From NCBI GenBank assembly GCA_020053915.1, contig JAGVMG010000039.1, forward strand, positions 1 to 64,000: a stretch of 64,000 nucleotides of DNA, written 5' to 3'. A program made the position numbers and the translations under genes. The first letter of the stretch is position 1, and every line of letters starts with the position of its first letter. Origin of the DNA: Parachlamydiales bacterium. GTDB lineage: Bacteria; Chlamydiota; Chlamydiia; Chlamydiales; Rhabdochlamydiaceae. The notes beneath the pieces are model-generated. The model had not been told where the DNA came from. It made no database searches and was given only the letters and a program-made list of their open reading frames with translations. This document shows positions 16,272-22,771 of the stretch, piece after piece.

Positions 16272-17558
16272 ATGAAACCCTATCAAATTCTGATGACAAG
16301 TGCTTGTTTGTTTTCTTTAAGCCTGGCTCATGCCAATCCTCTAGAATTGGACGAGCCCTCTTCTCTTTACACCTTTGAGTACGATGAGTCTATAGAGGGC
16401 GAGCTCTCCATGGAAGATGAAGAAGAAATGGATCCCTTTGAAGAAGAGATCTTAGCTCTTGAAGAAGAACTCAAACACGATGCGGAATCGTTTGAAGAGA
16501 CACTGACTACTGAGGAAGAGGAGATTGAATCTTCCTCCCCTTTTGCGAGCTCCTCGAACGACACAGACCTATCTTCTCCTGATGGAGAAACAGATCCCCT
16601 CGCATCAGACGCTCTTTTCGACGACGACGCACTTGAAGAAGCCGTCTCCCTCGAACCTGAAGCCTCTGAGCTGACTGAGACAGATCAAGAAATTGCTCAA
16701 GAATCCCCTGAACTAGAGTCTCAAGACGAAGCGCAGTTTTCTTCTCAAAACGACGCTGAGGAATTTGCAGAAGAGGCTCCCCTTGCCTCTGAGGCAATAG
16801 AGGCAGATGAATTTGAGCCGCTCGCAGTGACAGAAATGACCGAGATGGATCAAGCCGCCCTCGCAGGAGAGCCCTCTGCAACGCTCCAGATCGAAGAGAC
16901 CGTTTCCAACAAAGGAAGAGCAGAGCCGATTGAAGTGAATTTAGAACAAGCCTTTGCTGGGTCCCCTTATATTTATACCCTCTTAGGGATGATGTCAGTG
17001 ACGTCTGTTGGCATTTGGCTCTACAGCATCATCTCCCTGCGCACCTATGGAGGCATCTCACCGACGTTTTTAAAAAACCTCCAAAACAAGTTAAACAGCA
17101 ATCAATTCGAAGATGCGCTCTCCCTCTGCTCTTTGCATGAAAGCGTGTTTAGCAAGATGATTGCCTCTGGCATCCAGTCCCGACGCCATGGGCTTCCCAT
17201 GATGGTCGAAGCGATGAAAGCAGAAGGCAAACGCGCCTCTGTCTATTTCTGGCAAAAGCTCGGCCTTTTAAATGACATTGCTATTATCGCTCCGATGCTC
17301 GGCCTTCTCGGCACTGTGATGGGGATGTTTTATGCCTTTTACGACATCAACCGCTCCATCGAAAGCATCTCGACGCTCTTTGATGGTCTAGGCGTTTCCG
17401 TAGGAACAACTGTCGCCGGCCTAATCGTCGCCATTTTGGCTTTGATTCTCCATTCCACTGCAAAATACCGCCTCGTTAAAACCTTGGCCCACGTGGAAAA
17501 TGAAGCGCAAACCTTTGCGACCATCATCGATGACAGAACGTCTGTCTATAAAGCGTAA
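16272..17558 (+). CDS. exbB: ExbB/TolQ/MotA-family proton channel with long acidic N-terminal extension
   Basis: The start at 16272 was chosen because it opens with a clean signal peptide (MKPYQILMTSACLFSLSLAHA). A longer frame would begin before the upstream palindrome. After cleavage come about 200 residues that are extremely rich in Glu, Asp and Ser. The ExbB domain follows: TM1 near residues 231-255, then cytoplasmic helices, and TM2/TM3 with IAPMLGLLGTVMGMFYAFYDI and SVGTTVAGLIVAILALIL. With ExbD it should form the proton-driven motor that energises outer-membrane uptake or envelope constriction. ExbB proteins are usually about 230 residues, so the acidic presumably periplasmic domain is the unusual part. 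exbD follows after 18 bases. Confidence 0.92.
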   Translation: MKPYQILMTSACLFSLSLAHANPLELDEPSSLYTFEYDESIEGELSMEDEEEMDPFEEEILALEEELKHDAESFEETLTTEEEEIESSSPFASSSNDTDLSSPDGETDPLASDALFDDDALEEAVSLEPEASELTETDQEIAQESPELESQDEAQFSSQNDAEEFAEEAPLASEAIEADEFEPLAVTEMTEMDQAALAGEPSATLQIEETVSNKGRAEPIEVNLEQAFAGSPYIYTLLGMMSVTSVGIWLYSIISLRTYGGISPTFLKNLQNKLNSNQFEDALSLCSLHESVFSKMIASGIQSRRHGLPMMVEAMKAEGKRASVYFWQKLGLLNDIAIIAPMLGLLGTVMGMFYAFYDINRSIESISTLFDGLGVSVGTTVAGLIVAILALILHSTAKYRLVKTLAHVENEAQTFATIIDDRTSVYKA

Positions 17559-17576
17559 AATAAGGCGGATGACAAC

Positions 17577-18047
17577 ATGAGCATCATTCCAGAAGAAGAA
17601 CTCAAGAGCTACGGGAGCTTAAATTTGGCTCCCATGGTTGACTTTCTCTTTCTCGTCGTCGCAGTCTTTGCCACACTCGCTGTCACACGAGCCGCCCTTT
17701 TCGACTCGGATATTCAGCTTGTCAAGGTCCATCCCGCAAGCGAGCAATCGACCGTCTTAGGCTACAATGACAGCTATATTGTCAATTTAAGCGTCAACGA
17801 AAAGGGACAGTATAAGTGGATCACCGAATTCAACGAATACCTCATTGAAAATGTCGCAGGCATCCAAAAAGAACTGCGCAACCAGCAATCTCTAGGACTC
17901 CTTCCCAAAGATAGCCAAAAGACAAAGGTCCTGCTCCACATCGACAAACAAGCGCAATGGGAACCCGTTGTCCAGGCGATCTTTTCCGTACGGCAGGCGG
18001 GCTTTGAGATCCATCCTGTCTACGACCTAGACGAACAAGCTCTCTGA
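17577..18047 (+). CDS. exbD: ExbD/TolR-family biopolymer transport protein
   Basis: 156 residues: a short cytoplasmic N-terminus, one membrane segment at about residues 15-39 (LNLAPMVDFLFLVVAVFATLAV, with the conserved membrane Asp19 needed for proton movement) and a periplasmic domain (VLLHIDKQAQWEPVVQAIFSVRQAGF) typical of ExbD/TolR. It pairs with the upstream ExbB. A hairpin followed by seven T's lies just after the stop. Confidence 0.93.
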   Translation: MSIIPEEELKSYGSLNLAPMVDFLFLVVAVFATLAVTRAALFDSDIQLVKVHPASEQSTVLGYNDSYIVNLSVNEKGQYKWITEFNEYLIENVAGIQKELRNQQSLGLLPKDSQKTKVLLHIDKQAQWEPVVQAIFSVRQAGFEIHPVYDLDEQAL

Positions 18048-18052
18048 AAGAT

Positions 18053-18078
18053 GCGCTCCTACAGCGAGCGCTTTTTTT
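18053..18078 (+). terminator. Rho-independent terminator of exbBD
   Basis: GCGCTC-loop-GAGCGC (18053-18058 / 18066-18071) followed by TTTTTTT, 6 bases after the exbD stop. Confidence 0.85.
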
Positions 18079-18082
18079 GGAA

Positions 18083-18346
18083 CTAGTCTGTTAAAGGAAC
18101 CCGTGCTAGATGCTCTAGAATAGCATTTCGTTCGGCAGGAGCAAAATCATTCCCGTAGAACTTCAAAAATAATTCTTGCTTAATGGCTATTGGGGAAATT
18201 TCAGGATTCTCTCTTAAAATAGCAGCTAGAACGAGTTGTCGTGAGGTTGAGTACATAGAAGCTCCCATTCGAGCGCGCTCAACGGAGGATTTATTGCGGA
18301 TCAGTTCGCGCATTTTTTCTTCCATTTCAGGGGTTGTATCACGCAT
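18083..18346 (-). CDS. Small partner protein of nucleotidyltransferase
   Basis: 87 residues, helical, with the pattern SSVERARMGASMYSTSRQLVLAAI. I associate this with short proteins encoded beside solitary nucleotidyltransferases. The start overlaps the end of the nucleotidyltransferase gene by 8 bases, so the two are translationally coupled. Such pairs are often discussed as toxin-antitoxin-like modules. No catalytic motif is seen here. The function is unknown, and the pairing is the main evidence that the gene is real. Confidence 0.7.
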   Translation of the reverse strand: MRDTTPEMEEKMRELIRNKSSVERARMGASMYSTSRQLVLAAILRENPEISPIAIKQELFLKFYGNDFAPAERNAILEHLARVPLTD

Positions 18347-18890
18347 GATTTAAGACCCTCTCATAGACGTCGTTAAGATTCAAAGCCTGCACCCAGTTTG
18401 AAATATAATTCTCATCCAGGCTTTTTACAGTCTGAAGTAAATTCTGCACATCTTTTATCTGCATTTCAGAATTGCTGTCCTTGGCCCAACACAGTTTAGA
18501 AATAATCAGATCTTCTGGAGCAACTATCCAGATCGGTACGTTATCGTACAAAACTCGTTTTTTTCGTTGAAATTCTGTATTGCGGTAATGAGCACCCTTA
18601 CGAATTATGAAGTCGACTTTAAAAACTAGAATGTTATGGATGATGTTGAACATCCCCTCATATTGTACTGCTTCTTCAATAGAATTTTTATTTAAATAAA
18701 ATTCATCTTTAAAAAGCTTGAACACTTTGTCCACATCTACTTTTTGCAATTCAATGACAATATCGATATCCCTGGTCATCCGAGGTACCGCATAAAAATT
18801 TGCTGCAAAAGATCCCGTTAGCATGTAAGGCACATCCGATTGTTCTAACCTAGAACAAACAAGCTTCATCATTTCGAGTTCTTCAGACAT
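18339..18890 (-). CDS. Nucleotidyltransferase-like protein (AbiEii/DUF6036-like)
   Basis: About 183 residues from the ATG at 18890; an upstream ATG at 18920 is also possible, but AAGGA precedes 18890. The fold marker is GSFAANFYAVPRMTRDIDIVI: Gly-Ser followed by an Asp-x-Asp pair, the metal-binding motif of pol-beta-type nucleotidyltransferases. A third acidic strand (FKVDFIIR) and the downstream APEDLIISKL..W segment are shared with AbiEii-type and DUF6036 proteins. These enzymes often act as the toxin half of two-gene modules by adding nucleotides to tRNA or proteins. The small partner gene overlaps its 3' end. The pair is isolated between exbBD and a hydrolase. Confidence 0.8.
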   Translation of the reverse strand: MSEELEMMKLVCSRLEQSDVPYMLTGSFAANFYAVPRMTRDIDIVIELQKVDVDKVFKLFKDEFYLNKNSIEEAVQYEGMFNIIHNILVFKVDFIIRKGAHYRNTEFQRKKRVLYDNVPIWIVAPEDLIISKLCWAKDSNSEMQIKDVQNLLQTVKSLDENYISNWVQALNLNDVYERVLNHA

Positions 18891-18986
18891 AAAAAACAAA
18901 TCCTTTTCCTCTATAACCAAAGTATATATTCACGGGCTATTCACGAACAGGATAAATAACGCAAGCCAGTTCTCCCGCAAAAAGAA

Positions 18987-19805
18987 TCAAGCAAAATCAA
19001 GCCAACGGCAATAGTCTTTAAATGCAGCCGTAACATCTCCTGGGTTCTCAATCCAAGGAAAATGTCCCGCATTTTTGATCGATCTGATCCTGATGTTATC
19101 CCGCTGAAAATGATTGGCTTTTGCAAATAAGCAGAGGGGAGTGACAAGGTCTTGCTCTCCACCTAAAATCAACGTGGGAATTGTTTGTGGAATCCATTTT
19201 GCCTGATAGGTCTGATCAAAATTCTCTTCAGACCACTGACAAGCTTCGAAGTTGTAAGGAAGAGATGCAAGCATTTCAATTCCCTTTTCCAATCCTTTTT
19301 CAGTAAAGAGATACGGTGCAGAAGCTATAGTTAGCTTTTTCAGGAATTCATTACTGGGGCTCTCTTTGTACCTTTCTTGTAGTGCCTCTAACCCTGGAAT
19401 GGGAAAATCGCTTACCCTCTTTCCAAACGAAACCTGCCATTCTGCATTAGGAGCAGAATCAAGCAAAACTAGCCCCTTCAGAAGATCCTCCATTTTAGGG
19501 ACAGAAAGCACATACATACCACCGGTGGAATGAGCGACCACGATCACATGTTTAAATTGGCTGACGGCTTCAATCAAAGCGGAAGACCAATGACTAATAT
19601 TAGACGTGAGATTCGAGCCATCTCCTGGCAAATCGAGACGCCACATCGTCCCAGGGAGTTGTAAGAGATTGCAGAGTGAAATTAAGGATTCGGATCCTAG
19701 GCCTGGGCCTCCAGGAAGAAAAAGCCAGTGAAGATCCTCATCCCCTGTACTTCGAATCCACTGTAAGCGGGCTCCTGACGGAGTCTGTAAAGAGGTTTTA
19801 AGCAT
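18987..19805 (-). CDS. Alpha/beta-hydrolase
   Basis: 272 residues with the classical hydrolase order: oxyanion-hole motif LPGGPGLGSESL (residues 30-41), nucleophile elbow VVAHSTGG with the catalytic Ser near residue 95, the acid region LILGGEQDLVTPL and the catalytic His in IKNAGHFPWIENP. The N-terminal Gly-Gly-Pro-Gly resembles proline iminopeptidases and related esterases, but substrate specificity cannot be read from sequence. No signal peptide, so probably cytoplasmic. It stands between the nucleotidyltransferase module and the tRNA-Leu locus. Confidence 0.88.
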   Translation of the reverse strand: MLKTSLQTPSGARLQWIRSTGDEDLHWLFLPGGPGLGSESLISLCNLLQLPGTMWRLDLPGDGSNLTSNISHWSSALIEAVSQFKHVIVVAHSTGGMYVLSVPKMEDLLKGLVLLDSAPNAEWQVSFGKRVSDFPIPGLEALQERYKESPSNEFLKKLTIASAPYLFTEKGLEKGIEMLASLPYNFEACQWSEENFDQTYQAKWIPQTIPTLILGGEQDLVTPLCLFAKANHFQRDNIRIRSIKNAGHFPWIENPGDVTAAFKDYCRWLDFA

Positions 19806-19839
19806 AGGGGAAAAGTCTCCGTGGATATCGGGCTATTAA

Positions 19840-19854
19840 CCCAGGATAGGACTC
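19840..19854. repeat. Partial copy of tRNA-Leu 3' end (possible att scar)
   Basis: CCCAGGATAGGACTC is identical to bases 20002-20016, the 3' end of the tRNA-Leu gene read on the minus strand. The two copies are direct repeats 162 bases apart. Duplicated tRNA 3' ends are the usual footprint of integrase-mediated insertion, but no integrase is visible here. Confidence 0.5.
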
Positions 19855-19963
19855 CTTTCGAGCTAGCGGCTTTGCCGTCCCTGTCCCGAAAGCCGGTTCG
19901 TGCCCAGCAGGGCACTTCACTTCGAGACCTAACACAAGCCAAACTCTTGGCTTGTTTCCTGGT

Positions 19964-19995
19964 CAAAAAAAAAGAGAGCTAAAAAGCTCTCTTTT
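19964..19995 (-). terminator. Rho-independent terminator of tRNA-Leu
   Basis: AAAAGAGAGCT (19970-19980) and AGCTCTCTTTT (19985-19995) form a strong stem. On the minus strand it is followed by a run of T's (complement of the A-run from 19965). It lies 4 bases beyond the tRNA 3' end. Confidence 0.85.
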
Positions 19996-19999
19996 ATTT

Positions 20000-20081
<82 letters not shown>

Positions 20082-20140
20082 AAGAGGGAATGCACCTTGA
20101 CAGTGCAGAATTTACCCTTGCCCGGGGTTTTCGTCAACAA

Positions 20141-20665
20141 TTACTCTTGGCTGAGTTGGCGGATTTCAAGCAAGTTCTTCTCGTATTGAGCACGTGCTAA
20201 GAAGAAGTCAGAAGCATGTTGTGAGCGTGCGATCATCTCGTGGCATGTGCTGAATTTGCTTTGGTTATCGCTTATATCTTGTTGTAACTCAATGTTTTGC
20301 GCTTCCAAATAAGCGATTCGCTGTAATCTGCGCTCGTTTTGGATATGGATATTTAAAATCTCCCCTGTATTTCGGGAAATCAAAATATTGCACTGCTCGA
20401 TCTGAGCAATCACACTTAATGGATCGCTAGAAGTAGGCAGTGAAATCTCATTCTCTCTGACTTGACGCTGTAGATTGTCGTTGATCTCTTGGAGTTCACG
20501 CACGCGGTGGATCTGTCTTAATTGCAGACTGCTTCGGTCGCTTCCATTGTAAAACTCTACTCGGCCTTGTAAAAACGTTGGTTGTGGAATAGCGTCGGTT
20601 AGAATTTTTTTCGCTTCTTCTAACTGAACCACAGCCTCTAAATTTTCTTGATTTTCGATGTGCAT
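20141..20665 (-). CDS. Coiled-coil hypothetical protein
   Basis: 174 residues from the ATG at 20665, which has GAGG about 9 bases upstream; an upstream in-frame extension runs through a hairpin and is unlikely to be translated. Residues 50-170 are almost entirely predicted helix with heptad-like Leu/Ile spacing (IHRVRELQEINDNLQRQV, RLQRIAYLEAQNIELQQDI). No membrane segment, signal peptide or known domain was recognised. A consensus-like promoter (20839-20868) and a leader with a large hairpin precede it. Small coiled-coil proteins of this kind are common among lineage-specific chlamydial genes and secreted candidates, but that is inference. Confidence 0.7.
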   Translation of the reverse strand: MHIENQENLEAVVQLEEAKKILTDAIPQPTFLQGRVEFYNGSDRSSLQLRQIHRVRELQEINDNLQRQVRENEISLPTSSDPLSVIAQIEQCNILISRNTGEILNIHIQNERRLQRIAYLEAQNIELQQDISDNQSKFSTCHEMIARSQHASDFFLARAQYEKNLLEIRQLSQE

Positions 20666-20698
20666 CTTATTTACCCTCGTCTGATTTTTTTTTATTGA

Positions 20699-20748
20699 AG
20701 AGCCGTCCCGCACAATTCTCTCGCCTGGGAGTTGCACGGAACGGCTCT
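20699..20748. repeat. Hairpin in the leader of the coiled-coil gene
   Basis: AGAGCCGTCCCG (20699-20710) and CGGAACGGCTCT (20737-20748) pair at 11 of 12 positions, with a smaller inner stem (CAATTCTC/GGGAGTTG). It lies about 34 bases upstream of the minus-strand ATG at 20665, within the predicted transcript leader. Confidence 0.65.
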
Positions 20749-20838
20749 GGGTACTATGTAATTCTCTACAACAGTCTGAACGCTCGTCGTGCTCCACTGT
20801 TCTCCTCTAGAACCCTGACTTCCCCCTCTTCATTTCTA

Positions 20839-20868
20839 ATTCTAGATCCTTTAATTAACCTTTGTCAA
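20839..20868 (-). promoter_or_regulatory. Predicted sigma70-type promoter of the coiled-coil gene
   Basis: On the minus strand TTGACA (20868-20863) is separated by 18 bases from TAGAAT (20844-20839). This implies a leader of roughly 165 bases that includes the hairpin. The rest of the AT-rich gap 20666-21116 shows no ORF; it must also contain the promoter of the divergent gene at 21117, which I could not place with confidence. Confidence 0.55.
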
Positions 20869-21116
20869 TAAAAATGTAATATTATTTATAAATTACTTAG
20901 CACAATAACATTACTAAATAAACAAAAACAATCAAACTATAAAAACTCAACCGATTCAACTTCTACCCGCCTCTTGTCAATCCAATTTTTAAAGTTTGTT
21001 GGGCTAAAATCTGAGAATCTGATATTTTTTTAAAACTCTCAATGCTCCTCTTAATCTCAAAAGGAAGCTCAAGAGAGAGTAAACGCCTTAAGTATCCTTA
21101 ACCTATGGTAACGGCT

Positions 21117-21890
21117 ATGAAACGATTCACCTATCTCCCCCTCCTCACATCACTTCTCTTCCTTTCGTCGTCTTGGGCAGAAGAATCCCAACCCCAAGAA
21201 ACTTCTCTTCCGGTTTCAGAAGAGCGCATTGAGCGCCGCAGCGCTGCTCTTACCCCGGAACAAAAACTACAGCTCAAGCAAAAACGCGCAGCTGAAAAAG
21301 AAGATGAATCTTCCAATTTCGTTAAGAAGGCCCGTTTAACAAACCATCGATTAGAATCTGAATTCATGCTGGCTCCACGCAATGCCCTTCCCCAGGTTTC
21401 ATTGGCTAACTATGCGTACTACATTCCCGACTACACCCATTGGCTCTCCGGCGTCGGCCTCAACGGATACACCCTCGATATGGAAGACGGCACACGGTGG
21501 GATATCCACCCCAGCGACACATTCCGGCTAAATTCCTGGAGGCTCAACGACCCCATCGTCATCAGCCCCAACTATAGCTGGTGCTCGAGCGGCGACTTTT
21601 ATATCACCAATCAAAACACAAACACTGCCGTGCGCGCAGACCTCGTTGTTAGCCCTATCGCCTTCGGCCCCTATTCCCATTGGATCGTCAGCATTGACTA
21701 CACCAACGGCCACGTTTATCTCGAAAATGGCACGACTTGGTGCATGAGCGAAGGAGACTTCTTTGTCTATCGCAACTGGGCCGTCAATGACCATATCATC
21801 ATGGGCTATAACGATTCGTTCTTCTCTCCGTATGACAGGATTTTGATCAACTTCAACATGGATTCCTACGTCCGCGCGAAACAATACTAA
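21117..21890 (+). CDS. Secreted protein with two internal repeats
   Basis: 257 residues from the ATG at 21117; an ATG 12 bases upstream is in frame, but the later start gives a clean signal peptide (MKRFTYLPLLTSLLFLSSSWA). After cleavage comes a charged Glu/Lys/Arg stretch (residues 25-75). Two copies of an 80-residue beta-rich unit follow: HWLSGVGLNGYTLDMEDGT...LNDPIVISPNYSW and HWIVSIDYTNGHVYLENGT...VNDHIIMGYNDSF. The repeat pattern (His-Trp, Gly-x-x-Leu-x-Asn-Gly-Thr, Trp, Asn-Asp-x-Ile) is clear. The protein is probably periplasmic or surface-exposed. No known family was recognised with certainty. Confidence 0.8.
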   Translation: MKRFTYLPLLTSLLFLSSSWAEESQPQETSLPVSEERIERRSAALTPEQKLQLKQKRAAEKEDESSNFVKKARLTNHRLESEFMLAPRNALPQVSLANYAYYIPDYTHWLSGVGLNGYTLDMEDGTRWDIHPSDTFRLNSWRLNDPIVISPNYSWCSSGDFYITNQNTNTAVRADLVVSPIAFGPYSHWIVSIDYTNGHVYLENGTTWCMSEGDFFVYRNWAVNDHIIMGYNDSFFSPYDRILINFNMDSYVRAKQY

Positions 21891-21908
21891 CGTCAAAAGA
21901 GGCATCCC

Positions 21909-22502
21909 ATGACACATGCTGTAACCTCCCATTCCTTGGATCGCAATCCTTCTTCCTTAAGTCTGATTGCAAATGGAAAACACAACCATATGACATCCAC
22001 AGCGACAAAAGTCGCTGGGATCTTTACCGTCATCCTCGCTGTTCTTGCAGGAGGATTGATCTTAGGACCTTTAGGTCTCATCGGCGCGCCGCTGCTGACC
22101 ATTGCCCTATTGCATTGCATGTCGGGTCCAAGAACGACGACTTATTCTTCGTCAAACTGCCACAGCTTCTCGAACTCTACTGGCTACTCATCGTCAGGCT
22201 ACCATAGCTACATCCCCTCTACTCCGCAGCCAGCTCCTCGCAGCTGGTGGAACTTCTGGAACACCACCCCGATTACCCCCCGTCCTGTCCACAGAGCCGG
22301 AGGGCCGCTGCCCCCCAGCACTTCCTATGCCGCCGAGCCAAGAAGGCCTGCCCAGCCGATGCAATTTGGCCCTATGAGCACGCCAGCAGGCTCCCATTTT
22401 GAGCGGACGCACATTACAAGACCCGAGGACGAACGCCCCAATCCCCCCGCTGCTTATGCAACAGGGACCCATTTTAACCGCGGACATTTCCCATTCGGAT
22501 AA
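21909..22502 (+). CDS. Membrane protein with bilobed hydrophobic domain (Inc-like)
   Basis: 197 residues. Residues 33-70 form two closely spaced hydrophobic stretches (VAGIFTVILAVLAGGLILG and LGLIGAPLLTIALLHCM) with a short Gly-Pro turn. This is the bilobed hairpin typical of chlamydial inclusion-membrane (Inc) proteins. The remainder is Pro/Ser/Thr-rich and low in predicted structure, with many aromatic-proline pairs. There is no N-terminal signal peptide, which again fits type III-secreted Inc proteins. Inc assignment from hydrophobicity alone is only suggestive. The gene starts 19 bases after the secreted repeat protein and may share its transcript. Confidence 0.7.
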   Translation: MTHAVTSHSLDRNPSSLSLIANGKHNHMTSTATKVAGIFTVILAVLAGGLILGPLGLIGAPLLTIALLHCMSGPRTTTYSSSNCHSFSNSTGYSSSGYHSYIPSTPQPAPRSWWNFWNTTPITPRPVHRAGGPLPPSTSYAAEPRRPAQPMQFGPMSTPAGSHFERTHITRPEDERPNPPAAYATGTHFNRGHFPFG

Positions 22503-22550
22503 AATTGCTTTTCAGATATCATTCCAAACGTCAAACCTAAGGAGGCACCT

Positions 22551-22661
22551 ATGGGAAAGCCAAGAGATGCAAAAAAAGAAGATAAGAAAAAGCCGCAAAA
22601 ATCCCTTAAGGAAAAACGGCTTGAAAAACAAGAGAAGAAAAAAGGGAAAGGCTCACCTTAA
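22551..22661 (+). CDS. 36-residue lysine-rich small protein
   Basis: Starts MGKPRDAKKEDKKKPQKSLK and ends KKKGKGSP; about half of all residues are Lys/Arg. AAGGAGG, 5 bases before the ATG, is an almost perfect ribosome-binding site, and a strong terminator follows. Very similar short basic proteins occur in many bacteria as unannotated or 'hypothetical' genes. A nucleic-acid or ribosome contact is plausible but not shown. Confidence 0.75.
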   Translation: MGKPRDAKKEDKKKPQKSLKEKRLEKQEKKKGKGSP

Positions 22662-22678
22662 AACTCTGCGTGACTAAG

Positions 22679-22716
22679 ACTTCCCAAAAGAGCATACTTT
22701 TGGGAAGTTAAGTTTT
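22679..22716 (+). terminator. Rho-independent terminator
   Basis: ACTTCCCAAAAG (22679-22690) and CTTTTGGGAAGT (22697-22708) form a perfect 12-base stem followed by TAAGTTTTTT. It closes the 21117-22661 gene group. Confidence 0.9.
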
Positions 22717-22771
22717 TTATTGAAAAGCCCGCTCGCATTTCTTTATGGTGAAGAAACGAGGAGGCTTAACT

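Noticed and set aside
16507-16881. Open frame antisense to the acidic part of exbB
   Set aside because: Low-complexity Leu/Arg-rich product that mirrors the Glu/Asp/Ser codons of the real gene.
19800-19960. Second tRNA gene next to tRNA-Leu
   Set aside because: Only the 15-base 3'-end copy matches; no cloverleaf can be formed from the rest.
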